Assembly (NCBI GenBank): GCA_025456105.1
Contig: JALOLG010000067.1
Coordinates: forward strand, 1 to 7,178
DNA from: Ilumatobacteraceae bacterium
GTDB taxonomy: Bacteria; Actinomycetota; Acidimicrobiia; Acidimicrobiales; Ilumatobacteraceae
Reading direction: 5' to 3'
DNA length: 7,178 nucleotides
Below the pieces are notes generated by a model, which saw nothing but the letters and a program-made list of their open reading frames with translations, was not told the DNA's origin and did no database searches. The first letter of the stretch is position 1. Each line of letters opens with the position of its first letter. A program made the position numbers and the translations under genes. Below are positions 1 to 5,090 of the stretch, in pieces.

Positions 1-1
1 G

Positions 2-442
2 AACGCGATGGGCATCTTCTCCGGCTTCGTCGACACCGACGCCCGGCTGGTCGGCGTCGAGCCGGCCGGTGGCGCAGCGGTCGGGCGCGGCCAGCCCGGG
101 GTGGTGCACGGCATGCGCAGCTTCTTGATGCAGGACGAGCACGGTCAGGTGCAAGAGGCCCACTCCGTCTCGGCCGGCCTCGACTATCCCGGCGTCGGTC
201 CGGAGCACTCGTACCTCCGCTCCATCGGGCGCGCCGAGTACCCGACCGTCACCGACGACGAGGTGCTCGCAGCGTTCCAGCTGCTGGCCCACACCGAGGG
301 CATCATCCCCGCGCTCGAGTGCGCGCACGCCCTGGCCTGGATCGTCCGCGAGGCACCCTCGCTCGCCGGGCGGACGGTGCTCATGAACCTCTCGGGTCGG
401 GGCGACAAGGACGTCGCCCAGGTCATGGACATCCTGTCGTGA
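2..442 (+). CDS. trpB: Tryptophan synthase beta chain, C-terminal part (5' end outside window)
   Basis: This subunit makes L-tryptophan from indole and serine with pyridoxal phosphate (PLP), in complex with TrpA in the cytoplasm. The first full codons read N-A-M-G, the end of the family's GGGSNA phosphate-binding loop, and the frame is open to the left edge. About 146 residues are visible, against roughly 400 for a whole TrpB, so this is the C-terminal third. Recognisable family blocks are [35 protein letters not shown] and, near the end, NLSGRGDKD, whose serine contacts the PLP ring nitrogen in characterised TrpB. The reading frame is intact, with no frameshift. The stop codon overlaps the trpA start as GTGA, so the two are very probably translationally coupled. 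The identification is secure; only the missing 5' part is unknown. Confidence 0.97.
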   Translation, partial: NAMGIFSGFVDTDARLVGVEPAGGAAVGRGQPGVVHGMRSFLMQDEHGQVQEAHSVSAGLDYPGVGPEHSYLRSIGRAEYPTVTDDEVLAAFQLLAHTEGIIPALECAHALAWIVREAPSLAGRTVLMNLSGRGDKDVAQVMDILS

Positions 443-1215
443 CCGCCGGACGCATCGGCACGGCGTTCGGCGCCGCCAAGGCGGCCGGCCACAAGCTGCT
501 CGTGCCCTACATCACCGGCGGCTACCCGGGGTGGGAGCGCGCCGTGCAGGCGGCGGTCGCGGCCGGCGCCGATGCCGTCGAGATCGGGGTGCCGTTCAGC
601 GACCCGGTGATGGACGGCCCCGTGATCCAGCAGGCGTCGCAGATCGCGCTCGACCGCGGCGCCGTGCCCGAGGAGATCATCGCGGCCCTGCCCGGGCTCG
701 AGGTCGGGGTCCCGCTCGCGGTGATGACGTACTACAACCTGGTGCACCACCCGGGTGAGCGCCGGTTCGCCGAGCGGCTCGCGGCTGCCGGTGTGGCCGG
801 GTGCATCCTGCCCGACCTCCCGCTCGAGGAGGCGGGGCCGTGGTGCGCGGCCGCCGATGCCGCCGGCGTCGAGACCATCATGCTCGCCGCACCCACCGCG
901 TCCGACGAGCGCCTCCGACGGGTGGTGGCACGGGCGCGGGGCTTCGTCTACGCGGTGGGGCTGCTGGGCGTCACCGGTGAGCGGTCGAGCCTGGCTGCCA
1001 CGGCCACCGAGCTGGCGGCGCGGCTCACGGCCATCACCGACCTCCCGGTGCTCGTCGGCGTGGGCGTGTCCGACGCCGCCCAGGCCTACGAGGCCACCCG
1101 GGTGGCCGACGGGGTCATCCAGGGCGCGTCGGTGGTGCGGCGACTGATGGAAGGTGGCCCGGACGCCGTCGGCGACTACGTGGCCGAGGTGCGCACCGCC
1201 ATCGACCGCGAGTGA
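439..1215 (+). CDS. trpA: Tryptophan synthase alpha chain
   Basis: TrpA cleaves indole-3-glycerol phosphate to indole and glyceraldehyde 3-phosphate and passes indole to TrpB through a tunnel. I chose the GTG that overlaps the trpB stop. It gives 258 residues, close to the family's usual 260-270, and begins just ahead of the conserved N-terminal region. An upstream ATG in this frame would extend 40 residues into trpB with no family similarity. The catalytic pair is present: Glu48 in [10 protein letters not shown] and Asp59 in VMDGP, matching Glu49 and Asp60 of the E. coli enzyme. Other blocks are PYITGGYP (23-30), [20 protein letters not shown] (phosphate-binding loop) and [11 protein letters not shown]. 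No strong Shine-Dalgarno sequence precedes the start, which fits coupling to trpB. It is the last gene of the trp unit seen here; the next gene begins about 95 bases on. Confidence 0.97.
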   Translation: MTAGRIGTAFGAAKAAGHKLLVPYITGGYPGWERAVQAAVAAGADAVEIGVPFSDPVMDGPVIQQASQIALDRGAVPEEIIAALPGLEVGVPLAVMTYYNLVHHPGERRFAERLAAAGVAGCILPDLPLEEAGPWCAAADAAGVETIMLAAPTASDERLRRVVARARGFVYAVGLLGVTGERSSLAATATELAARLTAITDLPVLVGVGVSDAAQAYEATRVADGVIQGASVVRRLMEGGPDAVGDYVAEVRTAIDRE

Positions 1216-1226
1216 CATCGATGTCA
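1213..1226. promoter_or_regulatory. Perfect 14-base palindrome at the trpA stop codon
   Basis: TGACATCGATGTCA is exactly its own reverse complement and includes the trpA stop codon. It could be the operator of a dimeric repressor acting on the downstream lipoprotein gene, or a short RNA stem (five pairs with a TCGA loop). No matching promoter is obvious beside it, so any role is inference. Two other imperfect TGACA/TGTCA inverted repeats occur near 2359-2377 and 2434-2449. Confidence 0.3.
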
Positions 1227-1227
1227 T

Positions 1228-1242
1228 CCGCGCCGGCCGCGG
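1228..1242 (+). other. GC-only small hairpin between trpA and the lipoprotein gene
   Basis: The arms CCGCG and CGCGG pair perfectly around a five-base CCGGC loop, two bases after the palindrome at the trpA stop. It is not followed by a T run, so it is at best a weak or factor-assisted 3' end for the trp message. It may equally be a chance consequence of high GC. Confidence 0.25.
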
Positions 1243-1248
1243 CTCCGT

Positions 1249-1259
1249 AGAGGAGGTGG
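1249..1259 (+). promoter_or_regulatory. Orphan Shine-Dalgarno-like sequence
   Basis: The sequence AGAGGAGGTGG matches the anti-Shine-Dalgarno end of 16S rRNA very well, yet no start codon sits at normal spacing. The nearest candidate is a GTG at 1274, about 15 bases away, opening a 13-codon frame (VNTTPISPEEHPP) whose stop overlaps the lipoprotein ATG as ATGA. It may be a ribosome standby site, or coincidental. Confidence 0.25.
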
Positions 1260-1297
1260 CTGCACACCGCAGCGTGAACACCACCCCCATCTCACCC

Positions 1298-1303
1298 GAG
1301 GAG
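1298..1303 (+). promoter_or_regulatory. Ribosome binding site of the FAS1 lipoprotein gene
   Basis: GAGGAG lies eight bases before the ATG at 1312. It sets that start, which in turn places the lipobox at the expected distance from the N-terminus. Confidence 0.7.
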
Positions 1304-1311
1304 CACCCCCC

Positions 1312-1884
1312 ATGAACGTCAAGCGCCTGAGCGCCGTTGCGATCGCAGCGACCCTCGTGCTCGCCGCCTGCGGCGACGACAGCAACGACAGCGACGACGC
1401 CGCCACCACCGAGGCACCGGCTGCCACCGAGCCGATGACCGAGGGCACCGAGGCGATGGCCGAGGGCGACATCGTCGCCGTGGCCAGCGGCAACCCCGAC
1501 TTCTCGATCCTGGTCTCGGCCGTCGCCGCCGCCGGGCTCGTCGAGACCCTGCAGGGCCCCGGCCCGTTCACCGTGTTCGCCCCCACGAACGCAGCGTTCG
1601 AGGCGGCGCTCGAGTCGCTCGGCCTCACCGCCGAGGAGCTGCTCGCCGACACCGAGACCCTGACGTCGATCCTCACCTACCACGTGGTGGCGGGTGAGGT
1701 GCCGGCCTCGCAGGTCGTCACCCTCGACGGCCAGGAGGTCGAGACGGTCAACGGTGCGCCGGTCACCATCAGCGTCGACGGCGAGAGCGTCATGGTCAAC
1801 GAGGCCAACGTCGTCGCCACCGACGTCGAGGCGTCCAACGGCGTGATCCACGTGATCGACGCCGTGCTGCTGCCGCCGGCCTGA
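1312..1884 (+). CDS. Secreted lipoprotein with one fasciclin (FAS1) domain
   Basis: The 190-residue product is an exported surface lipoprotein, probably attached to the outer face of the membrane. Residues 1-20 form a lipoprotein signal peptide: basic start (MNVKRL), hydrophobic run and lipobox LAAC with Cys20 as the lipidated residue. Residues 21-50 are a flexible, acidic linker rich in Asp, Thr, Glu and Ala. From about residue 54 to the end there is one complete FAS1 domain, with the H1 block GPFTVFAPTNAAFEAAL, the YH motif in ILTYHVVAGEV and the H2 block NGVIHVIDAVLLPP. Bacterial FAS1 lipoproteins (for example MPT70/MPT83-like proteins) are linked to adhesion and cell-surface interactions, but the partner here cannot be read from sequence. 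It has a good ribosome binding site and is followed by a strong terminator. It could be transcribed with trpBA or alone. Confidence 0.93.
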   Translation: MNVKRLSAVAIAATLVLAACGDDSNDSDDAATTEAPAATEPMTEGTEAMAEGDIVAVASGNPDFSILVSAVAAAGLVETLQGPGPFTVFAPTNAAFEAALESLGLTAEELLADTETLTSILTYHVVAGEVPASQVVTLDGQEVETVNGAPVTISVDGESVMVNEANVVATDVEASNGVIHVIDAVLLPPA

Positions 1885-1900
1885 TCACCAGCACATCACG

Positions 1901-1926
1901 CGTCGCGTCACCCCCCGGACGCGACG
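1901..1926 (+). other. Upstream hairpin competing with the terminator base
   Basis: CGTCGCGTC (1901-1909) pairs perfectly with GACGCGACG (1918-1926) around an eight-base C-rich loop. The right arm shares bases 1918-1924 with the lower stem of the following terminator, so the two pairings exclude each other. Confidence 0.5.
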
Positions 1927-1963
1927 AGCGGGGCTCCCCGAGAGGGGAGCCCCGCTTCGCGTC
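1918..1963 (+). terminator. Strong hairpin terminator after the FAS1 gene
   Basis: The core is a perfect 12-pair stem, GCGGGGCTCCCC (1928-1939) with GGGGAGCCCCGC (1944-1955), closed by a GAGA tetraloop. A lower stem GACGCGA/TCGCGTC (1918-1924 with 1957-1963) extends it after a small internal bulge. The T tract is poor (TTCGCGTCT), as is common in high-GC actinobacteria. It separates the lipoprotein gene from the next gene, which then needs its own promoter. Confidence 0.85.
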
Positions 1964-1994
1964 TGCCCTCCGTCGGCGTGGTCGGATGGACCGG

Positions 1995-2000
1995 TACGGT
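1995..2000 (+). promoter_or_regulatory. Probable -10 element for a leaderless transcript
   Basis: TACGGT fits the TANNNT form of actinobacterial -10 hexamers and ends eight bases before the GTG at 2009. No Shine-Dalgarno sequence precedes that GTG. This spacing puts transcription start at or next to the start codon. No convincing -35 element is seen. Confidence 0.4.
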
Positions 2001-2008
2001 CGGCACGC

Positions 2009-2305
2009 GTGTGCGACCTGTGTGCTGCCGAGCGGATGACGGAGTGGTTCTACGAAGACGACGTCTGCTGGATCGCCGAGTGCGAGCAGTGCGCCGTGCC
2101 CATGGTGGTGTGGCGGGTGCACCACCCGGATCCGCCGGCTCCGCTGCGAGCGGAGATGGTGGACCGGCTGGTGGCCGTGGTCACCGAGCACTACGACTAC
2201 GACCACTGGATCGACGACACCATGCGGTCGATCCCCGACCACTTCCACGTCCATGCCCGACCCCGTCAGGGGTTCACCGGATACGGCCGCCGTCGTCGGG
2301 TGTGA
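2009..2305 (+). CDS. Small Cys/His-rich protein, divergent HIT-like
   Basis: The product has 98 residues and no signal peptide or membrane segment. I resemble it to a shortened histidine-triad (HIT) protein: an N-terminal CDLC pair (Cys2, Cys5), a YEDD block (15-18) as in HIT N-termini, and near the C-terminus IPDHFHVHAR, with His78, His80 and His82 spaced like the HIT H-x-H-x-H motif. A second cysteine cluster (Cys20, Cys25, Cys28) could, with CDLC or the histidines, bind a metal. Against a true HIT hydrolase, it is shorter than the usual 110-150 residues, and HVHAR departs from the hydrophobic end of the motif. The GTG start is chosen because Cys2 follows at once and a -10-like element lies eight bases upstream; there is no ribosome binding site. 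The gene stands alone between a terminator and a regulatory gap. It looks conserved in style, but its function is unknown. Confidence 0.75.
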   Translation: MCDLCAAERMTEWFYEDDVCWIAECEQCAVPMVVWRVHHPDPPAPLRAEMVDRLVAVVTEHYDYDHWIDDTMRSIPDHFHVHARPRQGFTGYGRRRRV

Positions 2306-2320
2306 CCGGCGTCGACATCG

Positions 2321-2344
2321 TCAGCACGGCTTGACGTAGTACAT
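2321..2344 (-). CDS. Possible seven-residue mini-ORF with perfect ribosome binding site
   Basis: On the minus strand, ATG opens a frame reading MYYVKPC followed by TGA. It is preceded by AAGGAGG (2350-2356 on the + strand as CCTCCTT) five bases away, one of the best Shine-Dalgarno matches in the window. It lies in the gap between the HIT-like gene and fabZ, antisense to neither coding region. No gene follows it on the minus strand, so it is not an obvious leader peptide. A chance match is quite possible. Confidence 0.2.
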   Translation of the reverse strand: MYYVKPC

Positions 2345-2472
2345 GGGCGCCTCCTTGTGACATGGGGACAGGATGTCGAGTAGGGAGGGTAGCACTCTCC
2401 GTGGCAGATCTTGCCAGGGAGCAGACGATCCCTTGTCATGGCCTTGACACTCGGGCCCCTCGGGTCGCCGCG

Positions 2473-2478
2473 TAGGGT
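2473..2478 (+). promoter_or_regulatory. Probable -10 element of leaderless fabZ
   Basis: TAGGGT fits TANNNT and ends seven bases before the GTG at 2486, the spacing expected when transcription begins on the start codon. A perfect TTGACA lies at 2444-2449, but 23 bases away, too far for an ordinary -35 partner. It may instead be part of the overlapping inverted repeat. Confidence 0.4.
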
Positions 2479-2485
2479 CGGGCGC

Positions 2486-2902
2486 GTGGACCCGACCGAG
2501 CTCTTGCCCCACCGCCCGCCGTTCCTGTTCGTCGACGAGATCGTCGAGATCGTCCCCGGGGCGTCGGCGCGCGGCGAGTGGCGCCTCACGGGCGAGGAGT
2601 GGTTCTTCCCCGGGCACTTCCCGGGTCGCCCGACGCTGCCGGGCGTGCTCATGTGCGAGGCGATCGCGCAGCTCGGCGCCGCCGCCGTGCTCAGCGACGA
2701 GCGCTACGCCGGCAAGCTCCCGCTGTTCGGTGGCCTCGACGGGGCGCGGTTCCGCCGCCAGGCGGTGCCGGGCGACGTGCTGACGCTGGAGGTCGAGCTC
2801 ACGCGGATGTCGGGCCGCGCGGGTCGCGGCCGCGGGCGCGCCCTGGTGGGCGGCGAGGTGGCCTGCGAGTGCGAGCTGCTGTTCGTGCTCGTCGACGCGT
2901 AG
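2486..2902 (+). CDS. fabZ: 3-hydroxyacyl-ACP dehydratase FabZ
   Basis: FabZ removes water from 3-hydroxyacyl-ACP to give trans-2-enoyl-ACP, the third step of each fatty acid elongation round, in the cytoplasm as a hot-dog-fold dimer or hexamer. The N-terminus LLPHRPPFLFVDEI is the classic family opening. The active-site helix FFPGHFPGRPTLPGVLMCEA holds the catalytic His44 and Glu58. The GTG start gives 138 residues, near the usual 140-150, and places LPHRPP at residue 7. An in-frame ATG at 2438 would add 16 residues unlike the family and has no ribosome binding site. The gene faces the fab operon on the other strand, with four bases between its stop and the fabF stop. It thus completes the local pathway from its own promoter. 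Its presence favours FabZ-type dehydration over the HadAB type of mycolic acid producers. Confidence 0.93.
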   Translation: MDPTELLPHRPPFLFVDEIVEIVPGASARGEWRLTGEEWFFPGHFPGRPTLPGVLMCEAIAQLGAAAVLSDERYAGKLPLFGGLDGARFRRQAVPGDVLTLEVELTRMSGRAGRGRGRALVGGEVACECELLFVLVDA

Positions 2903-2906
2903 CGGG

Positions 2907-4091
2907 TCAGACGGGCGGCAGCATCACCAGGCTGCCGTTGTGGCCGCCGAAGCCGAAGTTGTTCGAGAGCGACGGCCCCGGCTCCCAGGGGCGTGGCTCG
3001 CCGACGACGAGGTCGACCTCGAACTCGTCGGGCACCACCTTGGTGTTCGCCGTGGGCGGGATGAGCCGGTGCTCGAACGCCAGCAGCACCGCGGCCGCCT
3101 CGAGCGCGCCGGCGGCGCCGAGTGCGTGGCCGGTGACGCCCTTGGTGGAGGTGACCGCGACGGCGCGCGGCCCGAACACCGCTCGCATCGCCTCGGCCTC
3201 GGCGGCGTCGTTGAGCGGCGTCGAGGTGCCGTGCGCGTTGACGTGCACGATGTCGGCCGGGGAGAGGCCGGCGTCGGCGAGGGCGAGCCGCATGCACGCC
3301 GTGGCACCCACGCCGCCGGGCGACGGCGCCGTGATGTGGTGGGCGTCGGCGTTGCTCGCGGCGCCGACCACCTCGGCGAGGATCCGGGCACCCCGGGCCT
3401 GCGCGTGCTCCCACTCCTCGAGGACGATCACCGCGGCGCCCTCGCCCATCACGAAGCCGTCGCGGTCGGCGTCGAACGGACGGCTGATGCCGGTGGTCGA
3501 CAGCGCGGTCATGTTGTGGAAGCCCGCGACGGAGGTGACCGTGCACGCCGCCTCGGAGCCACCGGTCACCACGGCGTCGACCATGTCCCAGGCGATCAGA
3601 CGGGCCGCGTAGCCGATCGCGTGGGTGCCCGCCGCGCACGCCGTGACGATGGTCTCGTTGGGGCCACGGAGCCCGTACCGCATGGAGATGGCTGCACCCG
3701 ACGCGTTGGCCATCATCATCGGCACGAGGAACGGCGAGACCCGACGGGGCCCCTTCTCGACCCGGATGATGGCCTGCTCCTCGAGGGTGTTCAGCCCGCC
3801 GATGCCCGTGGCGAAGATGGTGCCGAAGCGCTCGGGCGCCACGCCCACGGTGCCGGCCTGCTCGAACGCCTCGGCGGCCGCCGCGATCGCGAACTGCTCG
3901 ACCCGGTCGGCCCGGCGGGCGTCCTTGGGCGAGTCGTACCACGGGAGCGGGTCCCAGTCGGCGACGAGCGTGAACTCGCCCGAGGTCAGCCCCGGTCCGA
4001 GCAGCCCCTGCCAGTACGCCTCGCGGCCCACGCCGCAGGGCGCGACGACGCCGAGTCCCGTGACCGCGACTCGTCGACCCGTCCCGCGCAT
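2907..4091 (-). CDS. fabF: 3-oxoacyl-ACP synthase II (elongating condensing enzyme)
   Basis: FabF condenses acyl-ACP with malonyl-ACP, releasing CO2, and so elongates the chain in the cytoplasm. The 394-residue product carries the full thiolase-fold signature: RRVAVTGLGVVAPCG at the N-terminus; the nucleophile Cys152 in VTACAAGTHA; His287 in VNAHGTSTPLND; Lys317 and His322 in TKGVTGHALGAAG; and the C-terminal block NNFGFGGHNGSL. The Cys-His-His triad and the conserved lysine are thus intact. It is slightly shorter than the common 410-residue form. The ATG lies seven bases after the acpP stop, and GAGGG overlapping that stop can serve as ribosome binding site, so it is translated with acpP. 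It is the last gene of the operon in this window, and no terminator separates it from the facing fabZ. Confidence 0.96.
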   Translation of the reverse strand: MRGTGRRVAVTGLGVVAPCGVGREAYWQGLLGPGLTSGEFTLVADWDPLPWYDSPKDARRADRVEQFAIAAAAEAFEQAGTVGVAPERFGTIFATGIGGLNTLEEQAIIRVEKGPRRVSPFLVPMMMANASGAAISMRYGLRGPNETIVTACAAGTHAIGYAARLIAWDMVDAVVTGGSEAACTVTSVAGFHNMTALSTTGISRPFDADRDGFVMGEGAAVIVLEEWEHAQARGARILAEVVGAASNADAHHITAPSPGGVGATACMRLALADAGLSPADIVHVNAHGTSTPLNDAAEAEAMRAVFGPRAVAVTSTKGVTGHALGAAGALEAAAVLLAFEHRLIPPTANTKVVPDEFEVDLVVGEPRPWEPGPSLSNNFGFGGHNGSLVMLPPV

Positions 4092-4098
4092 GGTGCCC

Positions 4099-4335
4099 TC
4101 AGAGCTTGGAGGCGACCAGGTCGTAGGCCTGGCCGACCGTCTCGATGCCCTCGAGCTCGTCCTCGGGGACGGTGACGTCGAACTCCTCCTCGAGCGCCAT
4201 CACGAGCTCGACGAGGTCGAGGCTGTCGGCGTCGAGGTCGTCGCCGAACTTCGCGTCGGGCGTGACCTGCTCCTCGGAGACCGAGAGCACCTCGACGGCG
4301 CACTTGCGGAAGCGGGCGAACAGTTCCTGGTCCAC
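4099..4335 (-). CDS. acpP: Acyl carrier protein
   Basis: ACP carries the growing acyl chain on a 4'-phosphopantetheine arm and is the common substrate of the enzymes encoded around it. The GTG start gives 78 residues, the same length as E. coli ACP. It is preceded by AAGGAG (4342-4347) at six bases, much better support than the upstream in-frame ATG at 4374. The attachment site is Ser38 in DADSLDLVEL. The protein is small, acidic and helical as expected, with FDVTVPEDELEGIETVGQ forming the helix III region. It lies between fabG (50-base gap, enough for its own translation signal) and fabF (7 bases). Its strong ribosome binding site fits the large amounts of ACP that cells need. Confidence 0.97.
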   Translation of the reverse strand: MDQELFARFRKCAVEVLSVSEEQVTPDAKFGDDLDADSLDLVELVMALEEEFDVTVPEDELEGIETVGQAYDLVASKL

Positions 4336-4341
4336 GGATGA

Positions 4342-4347
4342 CTCCTT
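4342..4347 (-). promoter_or_regulatory. Ribosome binding site of acpP
   Basis: AAGGAG on the minus strand lies six bases before the GTG at 4335 and decides that start over an in-frame ATG 39 bases upstream. Confidence 0.8.
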
Positions 4348-4385
4348 CGTCGTGTAGGTGGGTGAGTGTGTCACAGGGAAGCGGC

Positions 4386-5090
4386 TCAGTGCCCCATGCC
4401 GAGCCCCCCGTCGACGGGGATGACGGCGCCGGTGATGTACGCGGCGTCGGGTGAGGCGAGGAAGGCGACGACGGCCGCCACCTCGTCGGGCGTCGCCACC
4501 CGACCGAGCGGGACCGCAGCCGCCAGCGCCGCGAGGCGGTCGTCGCCGAGCGCGGCGGTCATGTCGGTGGCGACGGGCCCGGGGGCCACCACGTTGGCGG
4601 TGACGTGGCGCGATCCGAGCTCGCGGGCGAGCGAGCGGGCGAGCCCGACCAGGCCGGCCTTGGAGGCTGCGTAGTTCGCCTGACCGGCCGAGCCCAGCAG
4701 CGCCACCACCGACGACAGGAAGATCATGCGGCCGGCCCGGGCGCGCACCATGGCGGGCGCGGCACGGCGCGCCACCCGGTACGCAGCTGTCAGGTTGGCG
4801 TCGATCACGTCGCTGAAGTCGGCCTCCGACATGCGCAGCAGCAGCTTGTCGTTGGTGATCCCGGCGTTCGAGACGAGCACCTCGACGGGGCCCAGCTCGG
4901 CCTCGACGGTGGCGAACGCTGCGTCGACGTCGGCGGTGGACCGGACGTCGCAGCGCACGCCGAGCGCGCCCTCGGGCGGCGTCGACGACAGATAGGTGGC
5001 GGCCACCCGGTCGCCGGCCGCGAGGAAGCGCTCGACGCAGGCGAGGCCGATGCCCCGCGACCCGCCCGTGACCAGCACCACCCGACTCAC
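4386..5090 (-). CDS. fabG: 3-oxoacyl-ACP reductase
   Basis: FabG reduces 3-oxoacyl-ACP to 3-hydroxyacyl-ACP, normally with NADPH, as a tetrameric short-chain dehydrogenase. The 234-residue product has the cofactor motif TGGSRGIG (8-15), SNAGI (74-78) and the complete catalytic tetrad Asn99, Ser127, Tyr140 and Lys144 (in NYAASKAG). It ends with ITGAVIPVDGGLGMGH, typical of FabG. The GTG start overlaps the fabH stop as GTGA and has GGAGG five bases upstream. The position between fabH and acpP supports a true fatty-acid role rather than another dehydrogenase activity. The frame stays open upstream of the GTG into fabH territory, but that extension is only an artefact of GC-rich sequence. Confidence 0.95.
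   Translation of the reverse strand: MSRVVLVTGGSRGIGLACVERFLAAGDRVAATYLSSTPPEGALGVRCDVRSTADVDAAFATVEAELGPVEVLVSNAGITNDKLLLRMSEADFSDVIDANLTAAYRVARRAAPAMVRARAGRMIFLSSVVALLGSAGQANYAASKAGLVGLARSLARELGSRHVTANVVAPGPVATDMTAALGDDRLAALAAAVPLGRVATPDEVAAVVAFLASPDAAYITGAVIPVDGGLGMGH

Larger units (their letters stand above)
2306..2485. other. 180-base gap between HIT-like gene and fabZ
   Basis: This is visibly less GC-rich than its surroundings. It holds the minus-strand mini-ORF, an imperfect inverted repeat GACAT-N9-ATGTC (2359-2377), an inverted repeat TGTCA-N6-TGACA (2434-2449), a short AGGGA/TCCCT pairing around 2417-2433, and the fabZ -10 element. No terminator with a T run is seen after the HIT-like gene. 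Confidence 0.5.

Noticed and set aside
184..1851. Very long minus-strand open frame across trpB, trpA and the FAS1 gene
   Set aside because: It is antisense to three well-identified genes, is low-complexity in Gly, Arg and His, and matches no family. It is a shadow of high-GC codon bias.
2444..2449. Perfect TTGACA as the -35 box of fabZ
   Set aside because: The spacer to the TAGGGT hexamer is 23 bases, well beyond the usual 16-19, and no other -10 at correct spacing is seen.
2907..2960. Histidine in FabF GFGGHNGS instead of the threonine of E. coli
   Set aside because: As I recall, this substitution is common in actinobacterial FabF proteins, so it is not a sign of lost activity.
4336..4374. 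Longer ACP starting at the ATG 39 bases upstream
   Set aside because: The 13 extra residues are not ACP-like and would cover the clear AAGGAG ribosome binding site of the GTG start.
4367..4375. TGTGTCACA palindrome between fabG and acpP as an operator
   Set aside because: It is only nine bases with four-base arms, has no recognisable promoter beside it and no second copy. Chance is a sufficient explanation.
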